A stretch of DNA of 64,000 nucleotides from Amycolatopsis sp. DSM 110486 (GTDB taxonomy: Bacteria > Actinomycetota > Actinomycetes > Mycobacteriales > Pseudonocardiaceae): positions 3,797,001 through 3,861,000 of the forward strand of contig NZ_CP080519.1 of assembly GCF_019468465.1 (NCBI RefSeq), given 5' to 3'. Position numbers and translations under genes: made by a program. Each line of letters starts with the position of its first letter. The first letter of the stretch is position 1. This document shows, in pieces, positions 51,930 to 59,555 of this stretch. The notes below the pieces were generated by a model. It saw only the letters and a list, made by a program, of their open reading frames with translations, ran no database searches and had not been told where the DNA came from.

Positions 51930-52325
51930 ATGGCCGGGCACTGGACTCCGTGCAACGAAGCTGAGCTGACCGCGGGCTGGCGGCTGTGGCTGGAGCTGGG
52001 CTCTTGCACCTGGCCAGGCCCGGACTGGGACGGCACGCCCGCGGAGGCCGTCACCGGTCTGACGGGGTTGTTCTCGACGTGCAACGAGATCCTCGAGTCC
52101 TACCGCCGCAGTGGCGGCCCCGACAGCGCCGGGATCATCGGCCTCGTGCGCTCGATGTTCCTCGCCGCCAACTGGACCCTCGAACTCTGGCGCGACGACA
52201 CGGCACCGCTGGACGCCGAACGCGCGGCGTTGCTGCACGGCGACCTCGCGGGCTTCGCGGAACACGCCGAGGCCGTCCGAATCCTGCTCGCCCGGGGCGG
52301 CGGCTGGTCGTCGCTCCCGGGCTGA
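51930..52325 (+). CDS. Hypothetical protein, helical
   Basis: ATG 51930 gives a 131-residue protein that I do not recognise. It is Trp-rich (HWTPC, GWRLWLELGSCTWPGPDWDG, ANWTLELWRDD) and mostly helical, with three Cys and no membrane segment. It follows the VOC gene by 52 bases on the same strand and may belong to that operon. Four bases separate its stop from the convergent MFS gene. The small size and normal codon usage support a real gene, but no role can be given. Confidence 0.7.
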   Translation: MAGHWTPCNEAELTAGWRLWLELGSCTWPGPDWDGTPAEAVTGLTGLFSTCNEILESYRRSGGPDSAGIIGLVRSMFLAANWTLELWRDDTAPLDAERAALLHGDLAGFAEHAEAVRILLARGGGWSSLPG

Positions 52326-52329
52326 GCCT

Positions 52330-53760
52330 TCACCGAGGATCCGGCAGCTTCCGCGCCAGCACCACCACGAGCAGCGCCACCGCGGCCAGCAGTCCCATGA
52401 CCAGCACGAACGCTCCCTCATACCCCATCGAGCCCGTGCTCAAGCCCGCGAACAGGCTGCCGAACACGGCCACCCCAAGGGCCAGCGACGTCTGCTGCGT
52501 CGTGGTCATCACGCCGCCGCCGATGCCGGCGAGGTCGTGGGGCACGCGGGACAGGACGATGCGGAACAGCGTGGTCATGGCCAGGCCGTTGCCGATCCCG
52601 ATGAGGACCATGGCGGGCGCCAGCTCCCACAGCGTGAGGTCCGGCCACGCCCACAGCGCCGAGCCGGCCAGCACGAGCAGGCCGAGCGCCGCGATCAGGC
52701 CGCCGGCAAGCACCACCTTCTGGCCGAAGCGAGCGACGAGATGGCTGCTGACCAGCGACGTCACGAAGTACGCCACGGCCATCGGCGTCAGCACGAGCCC
52801 CGAGCTGAGCGGGCCGAGGTGCAGGCCGTCCTGCAGGGTCACGGCGTAGATGAACATGAAGGACCCGAAGCCACAGAAGAACGGCACCGCGACAACCAGG
52901 CCGTGGCGCACGTTGGCCGTGCGCAGCAGCGCCGGCGGCAGCAGCGGCATCCCGCCGCGGGCCTCCAGCCGGGTCTCGACGCGGGCGAAGGCCAGTACCG
53001 CGAACGGGAACAGCACCAGCAGCGCGATGGTCCACCACGGCCAGCCGAGCGCGCCGCCCTCCATCAGCGGCACGAGCAGCGTCAGGAGTGAAGCGGCGAG
53101 CAGCGCTGTGCCCCAGCGGTCGACGCCGAGCGGGTTCTCCGCGCGGCTGTCGGGCACCGTGCGGCGCGCGACGAGCAGCCCGATGAGGCCGATCGGCACG
53201 TTGACCAGGAAAATCGGCCGCCAGCTCGTGCCCCACAGGTCGGCGGCAACCAGAGCGCCGCCCAGCAGCTGGCCGACAACGGTCGCGATGCCGCCCATCG
53301 CGCCGTAGGAGCCGAGCGCCCGCGAGCGGTGTTCGCCGGTGGTGCCGGCCTGGATGATCGAGAGCACCTGCGGCAGCAGCATCGCCGCCGCTGCCCCTTG
53401 CGCGGCGCGGGCGAGCACCAGCGTCAACGCGTTGGGCGCGAGGCCGCAGACCAACGAGGTCAGCGTGAACAGGGCGAGCCCCAGCAGGAACAGCCGGCGG
53501 CGACCGAACGCGTCGCCGAGCCGGCCGCCGAGGACCAGCAGCACGGCGTAGGCGATGCCGTACGCGGCCACCACCAGCTCCAACGTCGCGGTGGACGCGT
53601 GCAGATCGGTATCGATGGTGGGGAGGGCGACGTTGACGATGAAGAAGTCGATGACCGGCAGTGCCGCCCCCAGCAACACGGTGACCAGGCCGGCTGAGGT
53701 GAGCGCCGGCCTGGCGGTCACGCCGGTGGGGTGCACCGGCGCGGTGGTTGTCGTCGTCAT
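52330..53760 (-). CDS. MFS multidrug exporter, DHA2 (14-TM) type
   Basis: ATG 53760 gives 476 residues; an upstream ATG at 53781 would place the start against the operator. It has about 14 membrane helices. Motif A after helix 2 is GGRLGDAFGRRRLF, and motif C-like ALGSYGAMGGIATVVGQLLGGALV lies in helix 5, typical of drug/H+ antiporters. It resembles exporters for antiseptics or antibiotics. It is divergent from an MmyB-like regulator with paired palindromes between, so it is very likely that regulator's target. Confidence 0.94.
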   Translation of the reverse strand: MTTTTTAPVHPTGVTARPALTSAGLVTVLLGAALPVIDFFIVNVALPTIDTDLHASTATLELVVAAYGIAYAVLLVLGGRLGDAFGRRRLFLLGLALFTLTSLVCGLAPNALTLVLARAAQGAAAAMLLPQVLSIIQAGTTGEHRSRALGSYGAMGGIATVVGQLLGGALVAADLWGTSWRPIFLVNVPIGLIGLLVARRTVPDSRAENPLGVDRWGTALLAASLLTLLVPLMEGGALGWPWWTIALLVLFPFAVLAFARVETRLEARGGMPLLPPALLRTANVRHGLVVAVPFFCGFGSFMFIYAVTLQDGLHLGPLSSGLVLTPMAVAYFVTSLVSSHLVARFGQKVVLAGGLIAALGLLVLAGSALWAWPDLTLWELAPAMVLIGIGNGLAMTTLFRIVLSRVPHDLAGIGGGVMTTTQQTSLALGVAVFGSLFAGLSTGSMGYEGAFVLVMGLLAAVALLVVVLARKLPDPR

Positions 53761-53785
53761 GACTACCACGCTCCGACGCATTTGA

Positions 53786-53837
53786 ACCTGGTACCAGGTG
53801 CGCTCTTATCCTGGTAGTCGGACTACCTGGTACCAGG
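53786..53837. promoter_or_regulatory. Triple palindromic operator between the MFS exporter and the MmyB-like regulator
   Basis: ACCTGGTACCAGGT (53786-53799) and CCTGGTACCAGG (53826-53837) are two copies of one palindrome, 40 bases apart. Between them and overlapping the second is GGTAGTC-G-GACTACC (53813-53827), a third perfect palindrome sharing the GGTA/TACC edges. The cluster fills most of the 102-base gap, so one dimeric regulator could repress both promoters. Confidence 0.85.
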
Positions 53838-53862
53838 CAACGCGCTGTGCTGAACTGGGCCC

Positions 53863-54696
53863 ATGACCACCGCTGTCGAAGAACGCCTCCGCCGCGGCGA
53901 GCTCGGCGCGTTCCTGCGCAGCCGCCGCGCCCGCATCACGCCCGAGCAGGTCGGCCTGCCGCTCGGCGGCCGCCGGCGTACGCCTGGCCTGAGGCGCGAA
54001 GAGGTCGCGCAGCTCGCCGGAGTCGGGGTCACCTGGTACACGTGGCTGGAGCAGGGCCGCGACATCAACGCGTCAGAGCAGGTGCTCGGCGCGATTTCGC
54101 GGACGCTGCGCCTCGACCCGCACGAGCACTCGCACCTGTTCACCCTCGCCGGAGCGCCCGAACCGCCGGCCGCCGACGAGTGCAACGCCATCACGCCCTC
54201 GATGCGCAAGATGATGACCCAGCTCGAACCCTTCCCCGTCGCGGTCCGCAACGCGCGCTGCGACCTGCTCGGCTACAACCGCGCGTACGCGTGGCTGATG
54301 GGCGACGTCGACTCCATCCCGTTCGAGGACCGCAACACGCTGGTCCAATGCCTGCTCAACCCGGACTGGCGCAGCCGGATGCTCGACTGGGAGCAGAACA
54401 CCCCGCGCGTGGTCGCGTCGTTCCGCGCGGCGATGGCCGAGCACGTGGCCGAACCGTCGTGGAAAGCGCTGGTCAAGCGGCTGAAGGCGGAGTCGCCGCT
54501 GTTCGAGCAGCTGTGGAACCGGCACGACGTGAACCCCGAGCCGATCCGCACGAAGTGCTACGACCATCCCGAGGTCGGGCTGCTGAAGTTCAACTTCACC
54601 TACCTGTACTCGGGTCGCCGCTCCGAGATCACCGTGTCCACCTACACGCCGGCCGACGAGCAGACCGCCGCGAAGCTGCCGAGCTCGTTCGACTGA
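53863..54696 (+). CDS. XRE-type regulator with MmyB-like ligand-binding domain
   Basis: This 277-residue protein starts at ATG 53863. The XRE helix-turn-helix (about 10-80) has the family signature LGAFLRSRRARITPEQVGLPLGGRRRTPGLRREEVAQLAGVGVTWYTWLEQGRDINAS. The C-terminal MmyB-like PAS-type domain (about 105-270) includes PVAVRNARCDLLGYNRAYAWLMG. In this family the domain can bind fatty-acid-like ligands. The divergent exporter and shared palindromes indicate local repression of efflux. Confidence 0.94.
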   Translation: MTTAVEERLRRGELGAFLRSRRARITPEQVGLPLGGRRRTPGLRREEVAQLAGVGVTWYTWLEQGRDINASEQVLGAISRTLRLDPHEHSHLFTLAGAPEPPAADECNAITPSMRKMMTQLEPFPVAVRNARCDLLGYNRAYAWLMGDVDSIPFEDRNTLVQCLLNPDWRSRMLDWEQNTPRVVASFRAAMAEHVAEPSWKALVKRLKAESPLFEQLWNRHDVNPEPIRTKCYDHPEVGLLKFNFTYLYSGRRSEITVSTYTPADEQTAAKLPSSFD

Positions 54697-54772
54697 TACG
54701 ACGCCTGACGTAGTCGTCCTGCCGCTTCCGGACGGACGCGCGAAGGCGCCGTGAGCGGTAGTTTTCTGCACC

Positions 54773-55900
54773 ATGCAGGACTGGTGGCGGGCGCGGAACC
54801 CGTGGTTCGGACGCGTGTTCCGGACCTTCGTGGTGCTCGTGTTCACACTCGGCGCCACGAGCGCGGCCGGCCGCTGGCAGCCGGGCGCCCACCTGCTCAG
54901 CGCCGCGGGCGCCGCGTGGCTGGTCGCGACCGTGCTGACGCTGCTGGTCGCGCACCGCTACCCACTGCCGGTTTTCGTGGTCACAGCCGCGTCGGCGTAC
55001 GCGTTCTACGCCTCCAGCGAGCCCAACGGACCGGTCATCCTGGTGCCGACCATCGCGTTGTTCATGCTCACCCGGCGAAGTGGTCCGGTGGTCGCGGGCT
55101 GGACCGGCGCCGGCGTGCTCGTAGCCGGGTACGCGGCGCACGTGATCGCCACGCGGTCGTTCGCGATCGCCCCTTCGGCCGGGGTGTTCGTGGTGTGGCC
55201 GGCGGCGGTGATCGGCATCGGCACCGCCGTGCGCTACCAGTTCGCGGCGCTGGCGGCGCGGCGCGAGCAGGCCGTGGAGCACCGCCACCGCCTGGCCGAG
55301 CAGGAGCGGCTGCAGATCGCGCGCGAGGTGCACGACGTCGTGGCCCACAGCCTCGCGATGATCAACGTGCAGGCCGGCGTCGCCGCCCACGTCGCCGACC
55401 GGCGACCTGAGCAGGCGAAAGAGGCGCTGCTGAACATCAAGGCGGCCAGCGCGTCGGCGCTCAACGACCTGCGTGCGACGCTCGCGGTCCTGCGTTCGGG
55501 CGAGGACAAGGCGCCCGCGCCGAGCCTTGCGCAGCTGGGCGAGCTGCTCGACCACGCGCGGTCCGCGGGCCTCGAAGTGCGGCTGCACGGCGACGCGGGC
55601 GACGTGCCCGCGCCCGTGGCCGGCGCGACCTACCGGATCCTGCAGGAGTCGCTCACCAACGTCGTCCGCCACGCCGACGGGGCGCAGCACGTGGACGTCC
55701 ACCTCGACCGGCGCCCGGGCGCCCTCACGCTCACCGTCCGCGACGACGGCCGCGCCACCACCGCGCCCACGCCCGGCCACGGCCTGCGCGGGATGAACGA
55801 GCGCGCTGCCGCCCTCGGCGGCACGGTCCAGGCCGGCCTGGTCAGTGCCGCCGGGGGCGGTTTCGAAGTGCGGGCCGAGCTGCCCGTGAAGGGGGAATGA
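54773..55900 (+). CDS. Sensor histidine kinase, HisKA_3 (NarL-system) type
   Basis: This 375-residue kinase starts at ATG 54773. Four or five N-terminal membrane helices (about 15-155) form the input domain with almost no extracellular loop. The HisKA_3 box has the phospho-acceptor His187 in QIAREVHDVVAHSLAMINVQAG. The HATPase domain has an N-box-like QESLTNVVRHA and G-box TPGHGLRGMNERAAALGG. The response regulator gene overlaps its stop. The stimulus is probably membrane-related but unknown. Confidence 0.95.
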   Translation: MQDWWRARNPWFGRVFRTFVVLVFTLGATSAAGRWQPGAHLLSAAGAAWLVATVLTLLVAHRYPLPVFVVTAASAYAFYASSEPNGPVILVPTIALFMLTRRSGPVVAGWTGAGVLVAGYAAHVIATRSFAIAPSAGVFVVWPAAVIGIGTAVRYQFAALAARREQAVEHRHRLAEQERLQIAREVHDVVAHSLAMINVQAGVAAHVADRRPEQAKEALLNIKAASASALNDLRATLAVLRSGEDKAPAPSLAQLGELLDHARSAGLEVRLHGDAGDVPAPVAGATYRILQESLTNVVRHADGAQHVDVHLDRRPGALTLTVRDDGRATTAPTPGHGLRGMNERAAALGGTVQAGLVSAAGGGFEVRAELPVKGE

Positions 55901-56568
55901 TGACGATCAGCGTGGTACTGGCCGACGACCAAGCCCTGGTCCGCGCGGGTTTCCGCGTGCTGCTGGAGACGGAAGACGGCTTCGACGTCGTCGGCGAGGC
56001 CGGCGACGGCGCGCAAGCCGTGGCGCTCGCGGCCGAGCACAAGCCGGACATCGTGGTGATGGACGTCCGCATGCCCGGCACCGACGGCCTCGAAGCCACC
56101 CGCCGGATCACCGCCGACCCGGCGCTCGCCGACGTGAAGGTGCTGGTCCTGACCACTTTCGACGTCGATGAGTACGTCTACGAGGCCCTGCGCTCGGGCG
56201 CGAGCGGCTTCCTGCTCAAGGACACCGAGCCGGTGGAGCTGCTGCGCGCGCTGCGCGTCGTCGCCGCGGGCGAGGCGCTGCTGGCCCCGACCGTGACGCG
56301 CCGGCTGATCTCGGAGTTCGTCGGCCGCCCCGAGCACCGCCGCATCGACACCGCCGCAGTCAAGCAGATCACCGACCGCGAACGCGAGGTCCTCGGCCTT
56401 GTCGCCGGCGGCCTGTCCAACGACGAAATCGCCGCCCACCTGGTCATCTCCACCGCCACGGCGCGCACCCACGTCAGCCGCATCATGACGAAGATCGGCG
56501 CCCGCGACCGCGCGCAGCTCGTGGTCCTGGCATACGAATCGGGCCTCGTGACGCCGAGACGCAACTAG
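55897..56568 (+). CDS. LuxR/NarL-family response regulator
   Basis: This 223-residue regulator starts at ATG 55897 in the kinase stop overlap (ATG 55900 also possible). The receiver domain (1-120) has acidic residues in VVLADDQ, phospho-acceptor Asp56 in DIVVMDVRMPGTDGLEA, and Lys in FLLKDTEP. The C-terminal LuxR helix-turn-helix is ITDREREVLGLVAGGLSNDEIAAHLVISTATARTHVSRIMTKIGARDRAQLVVLAYESGLV. It is the partner of the preceding kinase. The target genes are not evident here. Confidence 0.96.
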   Translation: MMTISVVLADDQALVRAGFRVLLETEDGFDVVGEAGDGAQAVALAAEHKPDIVVMDVRMPGTDGLEATRRITADPALADVKVLVLTTFDVDEYVYEALRSGASGFLLKDTEPVELLRALRVVAAGEALLAPTVTRRLISEFVGRPEHRRIDTAAVKQITDREREVLGLVAGGLSNDEIAAHLVISTATARTHVSRIMTKIGARDRAQLVVLAYESGLVTPRRN

Positions 56569-56645
56569 CCCGAAGGTGTGAGTTACGCCGTGTCGGTGAA
56601 CGTCGTCCCACGTTCGGACGCCTTACCGGCAGAGCATCGCCTCAC

Positions 56646-58205
56646 TCAGCGATGTGTTCGGCGGAAGGAGCTCCCATGGCGTGGGAGATCGTCGTGGTCG
56701 CCGCGCTGGCCGTGATCTTCCTGGTCAGACTGGTGCTGCAGCTCAAGCGGGGCTGACGGGCGCCGCCGCGGGGTGCTGTGGCGGGCGCGGGGCTCGGCCG
56801 TGCGGTCGGAGCCCGTCTCCTGCGCGAGCGGGGGCCGGGGCTGTGGTTGCGGCTGCGGTTGCGGCCGGCGAGGCGGGACGGCCCGGGTGATGACCGTCTT
56901 CTCCGCGTCAGCCGGCGGGGGCGGCGGCTTCGGGCCGGGCGGCGTCTTCGGAGGAGGCGGCTTCGGGGTGCCCTTGGGCGGCGTCGAAGGCAGGTTGCCG
57001 TTCAGCGACCCGGACACCGACCCCTTCGCCGAACCAGCCGCGTGCCGAGGCCGTTCCCCGACCTTCGGGATCTCGATCGTGATCTCGCTGTTGACCTTGA
57101 TCGGCACCGGCTTTTCGCGCCGGTACGAGAGCTTGCGAGCCAGCGCGTGGCTCGGCCGCTCGACCCACCGGTAACACACCTCGACCACGCCGAACACCGC
57201 CGGGATCACGATCAGCAGCGCGATCGGCAGCGGCACCGCCGGGCGCAGCAGCTGCAGCAGCACGAACGACACCAGCATGTGCAGCAGGTAGATCGAGTAA
57301 CTGCGCTCGGATACGGCGGTCCAGAACTTCCGCTGCTTGAGCTTCGGCTCCGCCATCATGCCCAGCATGAACAGCAGCACGGCGAACGCCATGGAGAGGT
57401 TGTAGGACGTGTCCACGCGGCCGACGTCGATGATGTCCGCCAGCACGTACAGCGACCACGCGCAGGCGCCGTACAGCGCGCCCGTCCACAGCGGGATCTT
57501 CTTCGCCGTGGTGGCCCAGATCGTCTGCCCGATGATCATCACCGGCAGGTAGGACACGTTCACCGCGAACAGCGACCACGACGGCCCGAGCTGCGACCGG
57601 CTCATCATCACCACGAAGATGAACGTGAGTTCCACCGCGATCGCCAGCCACACCGAGCGGCGCAGCAGCGGCAGCACGGCCATCAGCACCACGTAGAAGA
57701 CGACCTCGACGATCATCGACCATGCCACCGGCACCAGCACCACCTGCGGGTAGATCAGGTAGTTCACCAGGAAGGTGTTGGTGAAGATCGTGAGCGGGTT
57801 GAGTTCCTGCGACTGCCCGGTCGACGGCGGGTGCAGGCTCACCACCAGCATCAACGCGGTGAGCAGCACCACGAACAGCATCGGCGCGTACACGCGGATC
57901 AGCCGGTTCACGGCGAACCGGCGCTGACCCTGACGCAGCGCGATGGGCGTGACGACGAAACCGCTGACCACGAAGAAGAACGGCACGGCGATCTCACCGA
58001 TGCCCTGGGTGGACATGTGCATCGGATTGCTCGTCAGCGCCTCGATGAAGCTGATGTAAGGCGCGGAATCATTCTTCGCGATCACCCACGGGTGGGCGAT
58101 GTGGCTGTAGAACACGAGCAGGGCGCCGAGGCCACGGCCGATGTCGATGAAGACGATGCGGGTCTTCTTCTGCACAGCAGGTGGCTGCTCAACCAGCGCG
58201 ACCAC
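56646..58205 (-). CDS. Acyltransferase family 3 membrane protein with Pro-rich C-terminal tail
   Basis: GTG 58205 gives 519 residues. Residues about 15-370 form an acyltransferase-3 (OafA/NodX-like) domain with about ten helices. It opens with RIVFIDIGRGLGALLVFYSHIAHPW, whose His is the conserved catalytic candidate, and has VPFFFVVSGFVVTPIALRQGQRRFAVNRLIRVYAP. It transfers acyl groups to exported sugars or lipids. The C-terminal 150 residues are a basic, Pro-rich cytosolic tail (PKPPPPKTPPGPKPPPPP) that is disordered. The last part of the frame lies antisense to a small forward gene, so the true end may deserve care. Confidence 0.88.
   Translation of the reverse strand: MVALVEQPPAVQKKTRIVFIDIGRGLGALLVFYSHIAHPWVIAKNDSAPYISFIEALTSNPMHMSTQGIGEIAVPFFFVVSGFVVTPIALRQGQRRFAVNRLIRVYAPMLFVVLLTALMLVVSLHPPSTGQSQELNPLTIFTNTFLVNYLIYPQVVLVPVAWSMIVEVVFYVVLMAVLPLLRRSVWLAIAVELTFIFVVMMSRSQLGPSWSLFAVNVSYLPVMIIGQTIWATTAKKIPLWTGALYGACAWSLYVLADIIDVGRVDTSYNLSMAFAVLLFMLGMMAEPKLKQRKFWTAVSERSYSIYLLHMLVSFVLLQLLRPAVPLPIALLIVIPAVFGVVEVCYRWVERPSHALARKLSYRREKPVPIKVNSEITIEIPKVGERPRHAAGSAKGSVSGSLNGNLPSTPPKGTPKPPPPKTPPGPKPPPPPADAEKTVITRAVPPRRPQPQPQPQPRPPLAQETGSDRTAEPRARHSTPRRRPSAPLELQHQSDQEDHGQRGDHDDLPRHGSSFRRTHR
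56676..56756 (+). CDS. 26-residue single-helix membrane microprotein
   Basis: ATG 56676 is preceded by GGAAGGAG at ideal spacing. The frame encodes MAWEIVVVAALAVIFLVRLV, then LQLKRG, and stops at 56754-56756. One hydrophobic helix with a basic C-terminal end is the classic form of a small membrane protein. It lies wholly antisense to the 3' tail of the acyltransferase gene and 107 bases after the response regulator. Its function is unknown. The evidence is the ribosome site plus the hydrophobic pattern, so it is a moderate-confidence call. Confidence 0.55.
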   Translation: MAWEIVVVAALAVIFLVRLVLQLKRG

Positions 58206-58396
58206 CCCCGTCTACTCGTGCTGATTCCCCCGAGCAGGGTAGCGCCTTGCTCCTGGGCCGCGGACCAGTCCCCGGAATTGCCCGGGATTCGAGAAAAACC
58301 ACCCGCGGCGTTCTGGCCTCGGAAGATGCCACGCGCAGGTACCATCGGGTAAGAATTTGTCCCTTTTCACCCGAGCCGTTCAGGAGTCCCGCGCGA

Positions 58397-59548
58397 GTGC
58401 AGTCGACCACCCTCGACGCGGATCTCGAGTCCCGTTCGGCCTTCCGGACGAGGACCCGGCCCGTCGTGAGCGCGGTCGGCCTGTATCTGCTCTTCCAGCT
58501 CCTCGCCTTCGGCGTGCTGTGGCTGATGAGCTGGAAGGCGGAAGTCTCGCCGGGCCGCTTCGTGGGCGCGTTCGACGCGAACTGGTTCATCTCGGTGGCC
58601 ACGCACGGCTACGACCAGGTGCCGACGATCCTGGCGAACGGCATGCCGGGGGAGAACAGCCTGGTGTTCTTCCCGCTGTACCCGGCGCTGATCGCGGTGC
58701 TGACGTTCGTCGGCATCCCCGCCCTGCCCGCGGCCCTGGCGGTGTCGCTGCTGGCCGGCTGCGCCGCGGCGTGGGGCCTGTTCGTGCTGGGTCGCGAGTT
58801 CGCCGGCCCGCGCGTGGGGATGCTGCTGGCGGTGCTGTGGTCGCTCGGGCCGGGTTCGACGGCGTTGCGCATGGCGTACTCCGAGGCGCTGCTCGTGGCC
58901 CTCGTCGCGTGGACGCTGGTCGCCGTGTCACGCCGGAAGTGGCTGCTCGCGGGTGCGCTCGCCATCTTCGCGGGGCTTACCCGGGCGAGCGCCGGCGCGC
59001 TCGTGGCCGCGGTGGGCGTCGCGGCGATCGTCGCGATCTTCCGGCGCCAGGACGGCTGGCGGCCGTGGGTCGGAGGTCTGCTCGCGCCGTTGGGGCTGCT
59101 GGCTTACCTCACGTACGTCGGGTTTCGCACCGGCCGCGCCGACGGTTGGTTCTGGCTCCAGAACGCCTGGCAGATGCACTTCGACTTCGGTCGTTTCACG
59201 TGGATCCAAGTCCGCGAGGGGCTGACTGCGAACGGATCCAGCTGGACCAGCGTCACGGCGATCATCGTGCTCGCGGCCGTGGCACTGCTGGTGTGGACGT
59301 GGTGCACGAAGCTGCCTTTGCCGTGGCAGCTCTACGGCACGCTGACCGTGCTCATCGCGCTCGGGTCGTCGAACTACTTCCAGTCCCGCGCGCGGTTCCT
59401 GCTGCCCGCGTTCGTGCTCATGGTGCCGCTCGCGCTGGTGCTCGCTCGCCTGCCGACGAGAGTCCTCGTGGTGCTGCTGCCGGCAGGCGCGGCGATCAGC
59501 GCGTGGTACGGCTCGTTCCTCATGGCGATCGCCCACGTGGCCCCCTGA
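58397..59548 (+). CDS. PIG-V-like mannosyltransferase, multi-pass membrane protein
   Basis: GTG 58397 behind AGGAG gives 383 residues with about ten helices. After helix 1 comes the loop GAFDANWFISVATHGYDQVP, matching the acidic WD/DxxW-type signature of PIG-V (GT76-like) polyprenol-linked mannosyltransferases. SLVFFPLYPALIAVLTFVG and MAYSEALLVALVAWTLVA also fit. It would use a lipid-phosphate mannose donor to glycosylate lipids or proteins on the outer face. It neighbours an acyltransferase and a glycosyltransferase fusion, consistent with envelope glycan assembly. Confidence 0.85.
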   Translation: MQSTTLDADLESRSAFRTRTRPVVSAVGLYLLFQLLAFGVLWLMSWKAEVSPGRFVGAFDANWFISVATHGYDQVPTILANGMPGENSLVFFPLYPALIAVLTFVGIPALPAALAVSLLAGCAAAWGLFVLGREFAGPRVGMLLAVLWSLGPGSTALRMAYSEALLVALVAWTLVAVSRRKWLLAGALAIFAGLTRASAGALVAAVGVAAIVAIFRRQDGWRPWVGGLLAPLGLLAYLTYVGFRTGRADGWFWLQNAWQMHFDFGRFTWIQVREGLTANGSSWTSVTAIIVLAAVALLVWTWCTKLPLPWQLYGTLTVLIALGSSNYFQSRARFLLPAFVLMVPLALVLARLPTRVLVVLLPAGAAISAWYGSFLMAIAHVAP

Positions 59549-59555
59549 GCGGGGG

